From Ctena decussata (lineage: Eukaryota > Mollusca > Bivalvia > Lucinida > Lucinidae), in contig OZ022503.1 in the NCBI GenBank assembly GCA_963989385.1, forward strand, positions 90,034,638 to 90,098,637: a stretch of DNA of 64,000 nt. The letters run 5' to 3'. Shown here piece by piece: positions 1-13,600 of the stretch. The position numbers and the translations under genes were made by a program. Under the pieces are notes generated by a model. The model was not told the origin of the DNA, made no database searches, and saw only the letters and a list, made by a program, of their open reading frames with translations. Positions within the stretch are counted from its first letter, which is position 1; every line of letters begins with the position of its first letter.

Positions 1-393
1 TTCCCTGTACCAGTTCCATTAGCACCCTCTGGAATTAAGATGGAATAGTCATTAAATTGGAGCATATATCAACAAAAACCCTTACCTACTACCTGTACAC
101 TGGCCAATAACAGAGCTAAAGCCAGAAAACTACAAAAAACATTTATGCACCTATCACTGCCCTGTAGCCAAGAAAGTAATGACTCTGCCTCCCCAGAGAG
201 AAAACAAGACCTGTCGCCAGACAGGATACCTCGCCTGAACCTGCGCTTGTCCATCTTTAATTGCTAGTATTTGTTTCTTAGGGGTGGGGATTGTGCTGAA
301 TAAATTTTCCAACTTATATCTATCATCATACTAAACATAATTCAAATCTATCCAAGGGTTTCAAAGTTGGAAGATTTCAAAGACTTTGATGTA

Positions 394-557
394 GTGAGTG
401 AGTGAACTCGGGTTTAACGTCCCACCAACAACGAGGTCATATGGAGACGAGACCTCGGTTTAAAGTCTCATCCGAAAGACCGGAGAAGCGGGGGATCGAA
501 CTTGCGACCCCTGGATTGGTAGTCCGGAGTGTTATCCACTACACTACAGCCGCTCCT
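394..557 (-). mobile_element. tRNA-derived SINE with 12-bp target duplication
   Basis: Read on the minus strand it begins GAGCGGCTGTAGTGTAGTGG (A box region), has a B-box-like GGTCGCAAGTTCGATCC, then a body with GACTTTAAACCGAGGTC and GGGACGTTAAAC, and a CACT-repeat tail. The 12-base direct repeat GACTTTGATGTA flanks it at 382-393 and 558-569. The ACTTTAAACCGAGGT...GTTAAA body resembles the shared domain of animal MetaSINE-type elements. Confidence 0.8.
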
Positions 558-673
558 GACTTTGATGTAAAACTTTAACATAAATTTCTCTAAGTCTGTG
601 ACCTTGACGTATAGGTCATGTGCATGAGTGGGGATGCAGTTGAATAAAATTGCTAACCAATATCTATTATCAA

Positions 674-2714
674 AACAAGAGGGCCATGGTGGCCCTGAAT
701 CGCTCACCTGAGCATTAATCAATTCACTGGCTCTGGTGAAGATTTATAAGAGTTTTTAGCATACATGGGAATGGCGGCCAGAATGGTAGCATCATTATCT
801 CACTGTGCTGAAACTAATGCATTCCAAGGAGTTTGTGGCTGGCATCATTGCAATGTTAGTTCTGATTCTTGCAGCATAACTTAATTTAGATTTGACCTAG
901 TGACCTAGCTTTTGACCCGACATGACACATTTTCAAACTTGACCTAGATTTTATGGAGATAAACATTCTGACACAGTTTTCATGAAGATTGGATCAAAAC
1001 TGTGCCCTCTGGAGCATATACAAGGTTTTCCTTACATTTGACCTGGTGTGTGACCTAGTTTTTGACCCGACATGACCCAGTTTCAAACCTGACCTAGATT
1101 TCATAAAGATAAACATTCTGACAGAGTTTCATGAAGATTGGATCAAAACTGTGCCCTCTAGGGTGTACACAAAGTTTTTCTAAGATTTGACCTAGTGACC
1201 TAGTTTTTGACCCGACGTGACTCAGTTTCATAGGGGGCTTAGATATATGGACAATAAACATTTTGACATAGTTTCATGAAGACTGGATCAAAACTATGCC
1301 CTCTGATGCGTACTCAAGGTTTTTCTAAGATTTGACCTAGTGACCTAGTTGTTAACCTGACATGACCTACTTTCAAACTTGGCCTAGAGTTTATGGAAAT
1401 AAACATTCTGACACAGTTTCATAAAGATTAGATCAAAATTGTGTCCTCTAGAGCGTACACAAGGTTTTTCTATGATATGACCTAGTGACCAAGTTTTTGA
1501 CCCGACATGACCCAGTTTCAAACTTGTCCTACATATAATAAGGATAACATTCTGACAAAGTTTCATGAACTTTGGTTGAAAACTGTGCCTTCTAGAGCGT
1601 AAAAAAGGTTTTTCTAAGATTTGACCTAGTGACCTAGTTTTTGACCCAACATGACCCAATTTCAAACCTGGCCTAGAGTTTATGGAGATAAACATTCTGA
1701 CAATGTTTCATAAAGATTGGATCAAAACTGTGTCCTCTAGAACATACACAAGGTTTTTCTATGATTTGACCTAGTGACCGAGTTTTTGACCCGACATGAC
1801 CCAGTTTCAAACCTGGCCTAGAGTTTATGGAGATAAACATTCTGACAATGTTTCATAAAGATTGGATCAAAACTGTGTCCTCTAGAGCATACACAAGGTT
1901 TTTCTATGATTTGACCTAGTGACCTAGTTTTTGACCCGACATGATCCAGTTTTGAATTTATCCTAGATAGTATAAGGATAAACATTCTGACAAAGTTTCA
2001 TGAACTTTGGATCAAAACTGTGCCTTCTAGAGTGTACACAAGGTTTTTCTAAAATTTGACCTAGTGACCTAGTTTTTGACCCGACATGACCCAGTTTTGA
2101 ACTTGGCCTAGAATTTATGGAGATAAACATTCTGACAAAGTTTCATAAAGATTGGATCAAAACTGTGTCCTCTAGAGCGTATAAAAGGTTTTTCTATGAT
2201 TTGACCTAGTGGCCTAGTTTTTGACCCGACGTGACCCAGTTTCAAACTTTTTCTAAGTATTATGAGGATAAACATCCTGACAAAGTTTCATGAACTTTGA
2301 ATGAAAACTGTGCCTTCTAGAGCATACACAAGGTTTTTCTATGATTTGACCTAGTGACCTAGTTTTTGACCCAACATGACCCAGTTTCAAACTTATCCTA
2401 GGTATTATGGAGATAAACATTCTGACAAAGTTTCATGAACTTTTGATGAAAACTGTGTCTTCTAGAGTGTACACAAGGTTTTTCTAAGATTTGACCTAGT
2501 GACCTAGTTTTTGACCTACTTAGCCTAGATTTTATGGAGATAAACATTCTGACAAAGTTTCAGAAAGATTGGATCAAAACTGTGCCCGCTAGAGTGTACA
2601 CAAGCAAAAGTTGACGGACGTCCTGACGTCCGGACGGACACACGTACGACGGACGACGGACATCACGATATCCCAAACGCTCACCCTGAGCACTTCGTGC
2701 TCAGGTGAGCTAAC
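674..2714. mobile_element. HINE-like element, family I, with about 12 tandem copies of a ~146-base unit
   Basis: The left end is AACAAGAGGGCC...CGCTCACCTGAGC; the right end is GAGCACTTCGTGCTCAGGTG AGCTAAC, a stem with a TTC loop. GCTCACCTGAGC at the left is the exact complement of GCTCAGGTGAGC at the right. The interior is a head-to-tail array with CCTAGTGACCTAG recurring near 893, 1039, 1188, 1333, 1480, 1626, 1770, 1916, 2060, 2204, 2348 and 2495, a spacing of about 146. A GACGGAC-rich tract (2615-2665) precedes the terminal hairpin. Confidence 0.75.
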
Positions 2715-3805
2715 AAATATAAATCAAATCGATAAAAGGGTTTAGAAACTATGAGATCTTGAAAAACTATATTGTAAAACTTTAACATAAAATTGCTAAG
2801 TCACTGACCTTGATGTGTAGGTCATGTCCAGGGAAGGGGAAAAGGTTAATGAAATATCCAACTAATATCTATCATCAAACCAAATATAATTAAAAAAGAT
2901 CAAATGGTTTAAAAACTATGACATCTTCAGAAAACTTTAACATAAAACTTAAACATAAAATTGCAAAGTCTGTGACCTTGACCTATAGGTCATATGCAGG
3001 GGTGGGGATGCGGTTGAACAAAATTTCCGACCAATACCTATCATCATAAATGTCAAAGTCCATGACCCTGACCTATAGGTCATGTGCAGGGGTGGGGATG
3101 CTGTAAAATTAAATTTCAGACCAATATCTATCATCATACCAAATATAATTCAAATTGATCTAAGAATTTAGAAAATATGACATCTTAAAAACTTAAACGT
3201 AAAACTTTAACATGAAATTTCTAAGTCCGTGACCTTGACCTATAGGTCATGTCTGGGGGGTGGGGATGGTGTTGAATAAAATTTTGGACCAATATCTATT
3301 ATCATACCAAACAAAATTCAAATAGAACAAAGGGTTTAGAAACTAGGAGATCTTAAAAACTTTAACATAAAAACTTTAACATTTTGCTAACGCCGACGGC
3401 GATGCCAACGCCACCGTCGATGCAGACGCTGATGCCAGGGGTAGTGCAATAGCTCTTCCTGAACTTCGTTCAGGCGAGCTAAAAAAATTGGAGCTATTTA
3501 TAGAAGGTGCTACATACATTCATTATTCATTCTCAAATATGAAAAATCCTCCAGCAACTGTACATGTATGAGGACAAACCAGTATGCTATCAAATATTTG
3601 TTTTACCATTTCACTTGTACCTCAATATGCTAATTTGAAGCCCTGTAAACTTGCACAATTTAACAGAACTTCCAAAACTAAATCACCAATTCAAACAGCC
3701 TCTGATTAGAAGTCAGACATCCTCAGCATTAGGCTACACAGAACATGTTCAAGGTAGATATTTGGCAGTTTCAAGTCCAGACAAAGAGCACATCCAGACA
3801 AAAGT

Positions 3806-3990
3806 AATACAGTCAAACCTGTCTTAAGGGGTCACCCAAGGGAAGCCCAAAATTTGGCTGCTAAAGACAGGTGGCCCCTTAATACAGGTTCATTTGCACT
3901 GTATTTTGGTTCAAGGGACCCCAAAAAGGTGGCTGCTTAAGGCAGGTGACCCCTTAATAGAGGTGACCACATAAGCAGGTTTGACTGTAG
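3806..3990. mobile_element. MITE with ACAGTCAAACCTG inverted ends
   Basis: The sequence starts ACAGTCAAACCTGTCTTAAG and ends GCAGGTTTGACTGT, so the two ends are inverted copies. The interior repeats TTAAGGGGTCACCC-like and GGTGGCC(CC)TTAATA blocks. These ends are of the Tc1/mariner-type MITE kind widespread in invertebrates. A related, more diverged copy lies at 11993-12172. Confidence 0.65.
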
Positions 3991-4049
3991 GTTAAATCTC
4001 ACAGCCCCTAGAAAGAAGGTAACTAAATTTACATCTTTAAAATTTAAAA

Positions 4050-4222
4050 AACAAGACCTGTCACAGGGACAGGATAGCTCGCCTGACAGCGCCTTGCCCA
4101 TCACCTAAAAAACTTTAACATAAAACTTTAACATTTTGCTAACGCCAACGCCGACGCTGCCGCTGACCCCGACGCAGGGGGTAGTGCAATGGCTATTCCT
4201 GAACTTCGTTCAGGCAAGCTAA
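4050..4222. mobile_element. Short HINE-like element, family II
   Basis: It is a compact copy with almost no array: the left end ACAAGACCTGTCACAGGGAC then AGGATAGCTCGCCTGA, an AACTTTAACAT stretch, a GCCGACGC-rich tract, and the right end CCTGAACTTCGTTCAGG CAAGCTAAAA. TAGCTCGCCTGA pairs with TTCAGGCAAGCTA. It shows the minimal terminal parts of the family. Confidence 0.65.
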
Positions 4223-4270
4223 AAATGCTTCATCCAAACTATATCATTATGAGAACTAAAGATAAGGGGA

Positions 4271-4336
4271 CAAAGAGTATAGATCAAGATGAGGCAGCTC
4301 ATCATGAGCTGTCTCATCTGGGTCTACACTGTTTGC
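4271..4336. repeat. Short foldback repeat (AGTGTAGATCC / GGATCTACACT family), diverged copy
   Basis: AGATCAAGATGAGGCAGCTC is followed by GAGCTGTCTCATCTGGGTCT, forming a hairpin, and ends in CTACACTGTTTGC. Other copies: 41702-41766, 49888-49927, 52205-52267, 55821-55887. Confidence 0.6.
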
Positions 4337-4392
4337 AAGTTGAACTATTTTCATTCTGGGGCAAGTATTACAGCACAAAATTTAACACTTAC

Positions 4393-4656
4393 TTTCATCA
4401 AAAGTCATGTTAAATGCCAGAACTCCTGTACTTTCATCACATGAAGGGTTCTCAGCACAAGGTACCATCTCAAACCTGAATGGTGGTCCAAACTTTGGTG
4501 TGTCCCTGTCCCTGGCACTGAATGTTATCACGTGCTTTGGTGGAGGCTCCCCCTCCATTACCATAGGTGGGTGGGGTAAAACAAACTCTGGAGCATTGTC
4601 ATTCAAATCCTCAACAAATATTCTTAAAACTGCTGTTCCAGTCTGACTAGGATAAC
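4393..4656 (-). CDS. CadN: CadN exon T (last exon in window)
   Basis: This 264-base exon (residues about 1450-1538) has acceptor aaattacag and donor gtaagt. It encodes GYPSQTGTAVLRIFVEDLND, NAPEFVLPHPPMVMEG, HVITFSARDRDTPKFGPPF, RFEMVPCAENPSCDESTG and FNMTFDE. The DRDxxxxGPPFxF motif marks the repeat near the end of the CadN EC array. It ends with one base of a split codon, so the gene continues left. The intron to exon S is 10.6 kb. A palindromic MITE starts about 30 bases upstream of its acceptor. Confidence 0.92.
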
Positions 4657-7600
4657 CTGTAATTTTATATAAAGTTGATAATGTTAACTGACATGATAAA
4701 ATCAACAAAGTGGTTGTGCTCAAAGCCCAGACTCAGATCAGCCTGGACATCCACCCAGTTTGATCAGAGCCTTCGTTTTGGGGTAGCTAAGGGTCTAAGC
4801 TACCTCCATGCTGACATCCAAGTCTCTGATCAGACTGGGCAGATGCCCAGTCTGAATAAGACTCTGATCAGACTGGGCAGATGCCCAGGCCCTGAGTCTG
4901 TGCTAGGCGCACAACCACTTAGTTTTCTCGTGTCGTGGCTCACTTGCTCTTATGATCAATGGCGTGTGGTCATCTGGCAATATGGTCACCTGTATAGCTG
5001 CCCACTTTGTTATCTGATTTGTTTGGTAATTTGAAAAAGAAAATAGATAAACACAGATGTTACTTTTAATTGTTGTCTTGGTATGTAGCATATGACTGGT
5101 TGTCCATGTAGATGCTTTCCTTCACCCACTGTGTGTGGTGTTTTCAGTTGGAGTAGCTGAATGGCCACTTGTCTGGGAAAGAGCTGTTCATTTGGTTTAC
5201 TGTGCGTGTCTCTTGTGAACTGTTGTCAAGTTATGTATACACTTTCCCTTTTTCCTTTTGGATTTGTGGGCAGGATAAGGGATCTAATATTATTAGTTCC
5301 TCACCATTGCCTATCTTTTAACTTTTCATATTTCAGCCACATGACAGTTTTTGGGATATTTGTAAGACTGCATTGTCTTCCTTCTATCTAGATCAGATTA
5401 TCAGATGGCTATGGTTTTAGTCTGTTCATGTGCAGTTATGTAATGTTGCAACACTGCCCATGCTCCTAGCACATGCTTCAGTGGAAATCTACTTTCAAAC
5501 TGACTTGGAATGAGCCCAGTGATTCCAAAAGACTAAAACAAGTAGCCCAAAGGGCAACAATTGCTCACCTGAGAGACATTGTAAACCTATAGGGATATTA
5601 AGATGCTCAAGGGCAGCTAACTCCACAGTCAGTGGTCCAATCAGGCTGAAAATTAAACTCATCCAAAACATTATGTATGCCCTCATTTAATATATGCAAG
5701 TTTAAAAAGTATCCGATCAAGAGCACAATAGACAGAGCTGTCAAGGGCAGCTAACTTCGTAGTGGTTGGCCTGATCTGGCCAAAATTTGAACTGGTTTAA
5801 GATATTATGCATTTCCTCATTACCTGCAAGTTTGAAAAGGATCGAGTCAGTAGAAACCAAGAAAAAGTGGCGACATTGATTTTTTGGATGCTCAGGGCAG
5901 GTACTCCATAGTCAGTGGTGGGATCTAGCCGAAATGCTAACTAATCAAAGCTTTTATGCATATCCTCATTACCTGCAAGTATGAAGAGGATCCGATGAAA
6001 AATGAAAATGTGATGACGTTGTTTTCTCCATTATAAGACTATGGGATTTTTTTCAAACGCTCAAGGGCAGCTAACTCCGTAGTCTGTGCTCGAATCCAGC
6101 CAAATTTCGAACTCATCCAAGCTCTTATGTATGTCATCATTACCTGCAAGTATGATAAGTATCTAATCAAAAACCTTGATTGCAGCACCCTGAAAGTCAA
6201 ACTTGCTCGAGATATTGTCATGCCCTACATTTGTGTGAATTTATTTTAAAATCCATTGAGAAATGTAGGTGCTAGAGCGATGACAAAGTTTTTCTAAAAA
6301 TAGCCACAGTGACCCTGACCTTGGGCACAGCATCCTGAAAGTCGAACTTGCTTGAGATATTGTCATACCCTACATTTGTGTCAAGTAATTTCAAAATCCA
6401 TGGAGAAATGAAGGTGCTAGGGGGATGACAAAGTTTTTCTGAAAATAGCCACAGTAACCTTGACCTTGGGCATAGCACCCTGAAAGTCGAACTTGCTCGA
6501 GATATTGTCATGCCCTACATTTGTGTGAAGTTATTTTAAAATCTGCTGAGAAATGTAGGTGCTACAGCGCTGACAAAGTTTTTCTAAAAATAGCCACAGT
6601 GACCTTGACCTTGGGCGCAGCATCCTTAAAGTCGAACTTGCTCAAGATATTGTCATGCCTTACATTTGTGGGAAGTTATTTTAAAATCCGTTGAGAAATG
6701 TAGGCAATATAGCGATGACAAAGTTTTTCAATATATGATGACGTTGTTTTCTCCATTATCAGACTATGGGATTTTTTTCAAACACTCAAGGGCAGCTAAC
6801 TCCGTAGTCTGTGCTTGAATCCGGCCAAATTTCGAACTCATCCAAGCTCTTATGTATGTCATCATTACCTGCAAGTATGATAAGGATCTAAGCAAAAACA
6901 ATAGAGAAAACGTGATGACGCCATTTTCCCCATTATAACCCTATGGGATTTTTTTCAAACGCTCAAGGGCAGCTAACTCCGTAGTCTGTGCTCGAATCCG
7001 GCCAAATTTCAAACTCATCCAAGCTCTTGTGTATGTCATCATTACCTGCAAGTATGATAAGGATCTAATCAAAAACAGTCGAGAAAACGTGATGACGCCG
7101 TTTTCCCCATTATAACCCTATGGAGGCTATCTGTTGCCATGGAAACCAGAGTTCTGAGCTGATCGGCACCAAAACCTGATGCAGCCTTTCCCCCACCCCA
7201 ATGATGCTTCAGATAAAATTTGATTGCGATCGGCCCACTGGTCTCTGAGATATTTATGTTTGAAAGTGTTGACGCACGCACGCATGGACCCACGGACGGA
7301 CGACGGCTCGACTCCCATCCTATAAGCTCACCTCTGAGCCTTCGGCTCATGAGCTAAAAATACCAGAAGTATATACATCCATGTGCGCAAAATGACCACT
7401 TAGATCAGCCTGCACATCTACACTGAACTTCTTTCTGATATTGTATGCAAAATGAAGACTCAGATCAGCATGTGCAGTTACACAGTGGAATCAGTCTAAC
7501 AGCAAGACTCATCTCAGCTAGTACATGTGTTCTGGCAGTCTGATGATCAGCCCTTCCATTTCGATTTATATAGTTTATGGATGCAGACAGGGAAGACTAA

Positions 7601-10600
7601 TCAGAATCTTTGGGCGTACAGGCTATTTATATAAAAACAAATAATCAGATAGCCTGCCCATCCAAGCAGTCTTATAAGATTTTGGCTTTTTGACATTGCA
7701 GGTGCACATTGGATGGGAACTCAGATCAGACTGAGCTGATGTGCAGACTAAATGCTTACATTAACTGAACCGTGACTGAAATACTAGGCAATGCCTGTGC
7801 ATAAAGTGAAAACCTTGATCAGCCTGCATGTCAATACTGTCTTATATGTCCTCTGCTCTTTGATATATGATACACATACTTTCTGATTGCTCTGAAACTG
7901 AATAAAGTGCTGCAGTTGGGTCACATTTCAAACGTCATGTGACACTTGGCTGATGGCCTTTTATTAAATTCCTAAAATGACATCTCTACTATCAATGTTT
8001 CATTCTTAGCTGTTGGAACTTGATTTTAGCATAATAACGCTTTTGGTTTCATTTGAAAACAATTATACAACTACTGTTATAAATTCCACATTAACACTCA
8101 GAAATGATTTACTGTCTGACTTGACCACCAACAAAGAGTAAATCTATTTTAGAGGATTCAAGTCAGTAATAATGACCTGTTGAATCTGGAAGGCGGTTGC
8201 ATGGTATTTATAGCTCTGGTACTGAAGACATAACTGTTGCTCAGATTAATGGCTTTTCAGCCTAAGCCAGATTACACCAGGCTAAATGGTTGGCCATGTT
8301 GGCCATAAGAAAATTAAGACTTGTACCATTTGAATACATATAACCATTTAACGTGGGAGCCAGGCTATATTTTTTTCAGAGGCTTGTATTTTCTGCGGTA
8401 AAAAAAATTGTAAGCCTCTGGCCAAGTCTGAAGAAACATTTTCTTCTGCTTTCACTCATATCTCTTACATATTATGTCAGCTATAATGAAATGTATTAGA
8501 GACTAAAAGACCATCATGGCATGAGTTTGCTCCATTATCAGGGGATGCAGAATGAATTTTTAACAGTTCTACTGTGAAACAAAGGAATAGTTTAAAACCA
8601 GGGATGGAATGAAGTGGAATGGAAGAGATATTCTACCCTACATTCCACTGGCTACGATTTGCTCCATGATCCCGGAATGGTACTCTTACAGGACAGAATT
8701 TCCTCCTTCTGAGGCAGCAAGTTCTTTCCTGTTAGAGCGCCATCTCAAATTCATGGAGAGAAGATAGTGGAAGGGATTAGCCCTGCAAGTTACATTCCAT
8801 TCCATGTTTTACACTTTGCCTACACAAAAAGCATGATCTTGGTTTAGGACAATGAATACCTATAAAAAGATTCAAATTAACTAAATGAGTTAACACCCTC
8901 AGTCAGATTTCATCTTATATTTCTGAGCAGTCTGTCTCAAACTCATTAAGGTCATATTGTGATTAGCAGTCAGAAAGCTGTAACATGAACAATGGTAGCA
9001 ATGCTGTAAGTGGCTATGCATGTGATTTAACATCTCTAGTCAGGTTATTTTTGCATGAAGCAAATGTTGAGTTGAATAAGAGAAAGTCACCATTAATTTC
9101 AGTGTTTTAGTATAAATGATTAAGATAACAGAAATACATAAATATATACATGTAAGCACATCTTGTATTCAGTATTGCGACCCGCACCCACATAAGAGTT
9201 TGCCATTTTTTCAGTCCAGGTGTATGAAAACACGGTGCATAACCATATCGGACGCTATCTGTGAAAATCTGCGTTACTTGACTCTATCTGTGAGTGCTGC
9301 GGACTCTATTTGTTACTTGCCATGGACGCTTCGGCGATTCAGTCGAAGAAAAAGGTACAAAACGTGTAAGTACTGGGTTTCATGGTTTCCACGGAACACA
9401 TACCTTATTTTTCCTAATATTTACGCCGATATCATTCAGCTAGCGATGTTCAGTGCTTGTCATCAGTGAAATCAAATGCTGCGTGATAGTGCAGGAGCGT
9501 ACATGGCCCATGAAAACAAGGAATAACTCAGTGTTTTTACATGTATTTGTAGGTAATGCATTTCGTCCTTAATTTACGAAGATAATTATGTTCTTGATAA
9601 TTTATACATGTCGTTAGGTGCATAAATAAAATCTTTACGTTGATATCAATGTTTAAAGGACACCACCCATTATTTTCAATGTTCCGGATTCTATTTGTGT
9701 CTCAGAAATAATGCAATTTTATGCCAACGGACAGATGTTGTCCTCAAGGCAACGGACTATACTTGTGAGAAGCGGACCTTACTTGTGATGTTTGTTTTCT
9801 TTTTTTCAACCAAAAACGTCGTAAAAGATCAAACTTGTGGTTGCATCAGCCAAAACGGCGAAAGCTAAGTCCTGAATTTGAAAAAAGCCCTGCGGCGCAT
9901 GCTCAATTCGTGTCCACAGTAGACTGCCAAAATGAGGCCATGTCACCCACAACGGTTCACTCAAAAGATGTAAAGGAAGTTGACAGTGCTCTCTCCAAGC
10001 ATGGGTTTCTTTGACCTAATATTATGCATATAGTTACACCAACCTATAGATGTTGTTCATTAATAAACCGCAACTCTAGGTGTCCACCACCATTTGTACT
10101 TATAACTATTCTATTCTATCCCATCTATCCCATAACCTTACTAGGTCGTTGGTGCACCACAAATGACTTCAGAACAACCCCTTTCCACCTTGTTCCGTCT
10201 TCAGCTGCCCTAGCCGAGCTGGCAAAATACATTCCTGTCCACTACTTGATATTGTCTTCCCACCTCCTCCTCCGTCCACCCCCTCCCCCTCCCCTTTCAC
10301 AGTGCCCTGAAGATTTATCTTTGCTAAACCAGGAGACCTTGAGACGGGACCAAACCACCCCAGCCCCCGCCTCCCGACCAGCGTCAGGAGCCCATCATAT
10401 TATCCAATGGCTGCTTGGAACTTCCTGCGAACCTCCTCATTGGTTATATGGTCCTTGTACGAAATGTTCAGTAACCTTAGGTAGCATCTCATTTCAAAGG
10501 CCTGCGTTCTTTTCTCTAACTCTGCTGTCAAGGCCCACGATTCACAGGCATACAGAAATATGGAAATGACAAAGGAGCGCATAAGTCTCACCCTTGATCC

Positions 10601-13600
10601 GACAGACATGCCGCTATCTCCAAATTGGTTTCAGCTTGGTAAGAGCTGAAGTGGCTTGTGCAATCCTTGAGAGAACCTCCTGTTTTGAGCCATCATCCGA
10701 GACAACTGACCCAAGGCAGTTGAAGCTGCTTACAGTACCCAGCTTTTGTCCTTTTACCTTGATCTCCATCTGGATGCCATCTGCACTGTTTGTCATCAGT
10801 TTGGTCTTCTCAGCACTGATCTCCATCTTACACCTTGTGCAGGTTTGGTCGAGACTTTCAACTAGAGCCTCTAGTTCCTGCTCTTCCTCAGCTAGAGCGT
10901 CTATGTCATTGGCAAACCGCAGATTGGCAATGTCCCTGCCGCCCATGCCAACCCCCCCCCCCACAAACACACACCCACCCCGCCACATTCTTCCTGAGTA
11001 TAAGACATGATCCGTTCGAGAAAAATGTTGAAGAGGGTGGGTGACAGAAGACAGCCTTGTCTTACTCCAACTGTTGTTCTGAACCATTCTCCTGTGCTGC
11101 CATTGATCAGGACTGCACTTGTAGCCTTGTCGTATAGCTGCTCAATGGTGCTAACTAGACCTTAACCGACATTGCACCTCCCATGGTGGCTGCATGCCAT
11201 ACCCTGTCAAAGGCCTTTTTTGAAATCAATGAAGCAAGGCACAGATTCTGTTGATGTTGGAGATACTTTTCACACAGGAATCTAAGGCTAAAGATCTGTT
11301 CTGTGGTGCTCCTTCCCGCTCGGAACTTAGCCTGTTCCACAGCGATTATCTCTTCGGCCTGTGGTTTAAGCCTGTTCAAGATTACTTTCAGCATGACTTA
11401 TAACTGCAACTGCAAACAAGAGGGCCATGAGGCCCTGAATCGCTCACCTGAACAATTGACAAAGTGGGTTTTTCTGCAACTGTCAAAATATGAGTCTTTG
11501 GTCAAAAGTAAAAGAATGACCATGACCTCTTGTACTCATAAATCTTCATGTACTCATTAAGACAACCATATAAACCATTTTCCAGGCCAAAGTCTTCAAA
11601 ACTTTCCATGAAATCTTATGTTCTGGCATTTTCCCATAAAAAGGTCAAGGTAAACCCAAGGTCATCATTTGAACAGTCTTGGTAGTACTCTAGTACTACA
11701 TGCTACTTACCAAGTTTCAAGGTCATAGGTGTATTGGTTCTGGAGAAGAAAAATATTAAAGGTTTATAGCATAAATGGGTATGGCGGCCATGTTGGTCAT
11801 GTGACCTGGACCATTTGAACAATTTTTTGTTCAATCAACCCCTCTGGCTCTATATGAAATGTGTTTACAATTCGCCTTTTGGCTTTAAAGGAAATGTCTG
11901 AAAATGTCAAAATATGAGAGATCTGGATCAAAGGTCAAAGAATGACCGACCTCTTGTACTCATAATTCTTTATGACCTCATTAAAACGATGGTACAATCC
12001 AACCTGTATTAAGCAAGCACCTAAGGGATTATCAAGATTATTAAGACAGGTGCTTGCTTAATACAGGTACATTTCAATGTATGTGCATGTTTCGGGAACT
12101 GACTACATTCTTGCTTAAATACAGGTTGCTTGCTTAATTGAGGTGGCCACTAAGACAGGTTTTACAGTACATACCAATTTTTAGGCCAACATCTTCAAAA
12201 CTTCCTATGAATCTTATCTTCTAGCATTTTCCCATATTTGACTTTGCCGTAAAATAGTCAAGGTCAACCCAAGGACATCATTCTGTAAAATCTTGATAAT
12301 ACTGGAGTACCCAATGTTACATACCAAGTTTCAAGGCCATCGGTCAGTTATTCTGGAGAAGAATATTTTTATAGGTTTTTACCATATATGGGCATAGTGA
12401 CCATGTTGGTCATGTGACCTGGACCGTTTGAACAAATTTTCATTCCCTCAACCCCTGCAGACTCTATATGAAAAAATTAAGTTAAAATTGGCCCAGTGGT
12501 TTTGAGGAGATTGTTTGAAATTGTCAAAATATGAAAGTTCTGGGTCAAAGGTCAAAGAATGACCTTGACCTCTTGTACTCACAAATCTTCATGTCTCTTT
12601 AAGATGACTGTATATACAAATTTTTAGGCCTTAATCTTCAAAACTTTCCATGAAATCTTATGTTCTAGGATTTTCCCATATTTGACCTTGCCGTAAAAAA
12701 GGTCAAGGTCAACCCAAGGTCATAATTTGAACAATCTTGATAGTACTCGAGTGCTCAATGCTACATACCAAGTTTAAAGGCCATCGGTCAATCGGTTCTG
12801 GAGCAGAAGTTTTTTTAAGGTTTTTACCATATATGGGCGTGGCGGCCATGTTGGTCATGTGACCCAACCTGTATGAATAAATTTTTGTTCCCTCAACCCC
12901 TGGAGGCTCTATATGAAATTTGGTTCCAATTGGCCCAGTGGCTTTTGAGGAGATTGTTTGAAATTGTCAAAATATGAGAGTTCTGGGTCAAAGGTCAAAG
13001 AATGACCTTGACCTTTTGTACTCATAATTCTTCATGTACTCATTAAGATGACTGTAGATATCAATTTTTAGCCCAAAATCTTCAACAGTTTCCAAGATAT
13101 CTTATGTTCTTGTGTTTTGCCATATAAAAGCACAAGGGAGCAAATTTGACCTTGCCGTAAAAAAGGTCAAGGTCAACCCAAGGTCATAATTTGAACAATC
13201 TAGGTAGTACTGACACACCTAATGCTACATACCAAGTTTCAAGGCCATCGGCCTATTGGTTCTGGAGAAGAAGATTTTTTCAGGTTTTTACCATATATGG
13301 GCATGGCGGCCATGTTGGTCATGTGACCAGGATCGTTTGAACAACTTTTCGTTCCTAAGTCCTCAGGAGGCTACATATGAAATTTGGTTACAATTGGCCC
13401 AGTGGTTTCAGAGGAGAAGTCGTTTGAAATTGTGGACGGACGACGGACGACGGACGACGGACGACGACGACGGACGACGGAGCCTGCCTATCCTATAAGC
13501 TCCCCCGGAGCCTTCGGCTCAGGTGAGCTAAAAATATGTATACGCGCGTATTGAAACGCTGGTTCATTTCTTTGGCTTTGAGGTGACCAAAACCCTCTGA

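Larger units (their letters stand above)
206..3483. mobile_element. HINE-like (non-autonomous Helentron/pearl-type) element, family II, carrying two nested insertions
   Basis: The left end reads AACAAGACCTGTC...GACAGGATACCTCGCCTGA and the right end TTCCTGAACTTCGTTCAGG CGAGCTAAAA. The right end is a 6-bp stem with a TTC loop followed by CGAGCTAA. The sub-terminal CTCGCCTGA pairs with TCAGGCGAG. The interior repeats a unit of roughly 125 bases (around 560-660, 2750-3400) containing GTGACCTTGACCTATAGGTC. The array is interrupted by a SINE (394-557) and by a whole family I element (674-2714). Assignment to Helentron-related elements is inference from architecture. Confidence 0.6.

Noticed and set aside
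1384..1695. 103-codon ORF with internal repeats on the minus strand
   Set aside because: It follows the 146-base unit of the family I array; the frame is not kept across the other units.
4407..4646. Plus-strand 79-codon ORF over exon T
   Set aside because: It is the antisense shadow of the cadherin exon, and the cadherin frame on the minus strand has clear motifs and splice sites.
10594..11010. Plus-strand ORF of 138 codons
   Set aside because: It is the antisense of the LINE reverse transcriptase, whose minus-strand frame has recognisable RT motifs.
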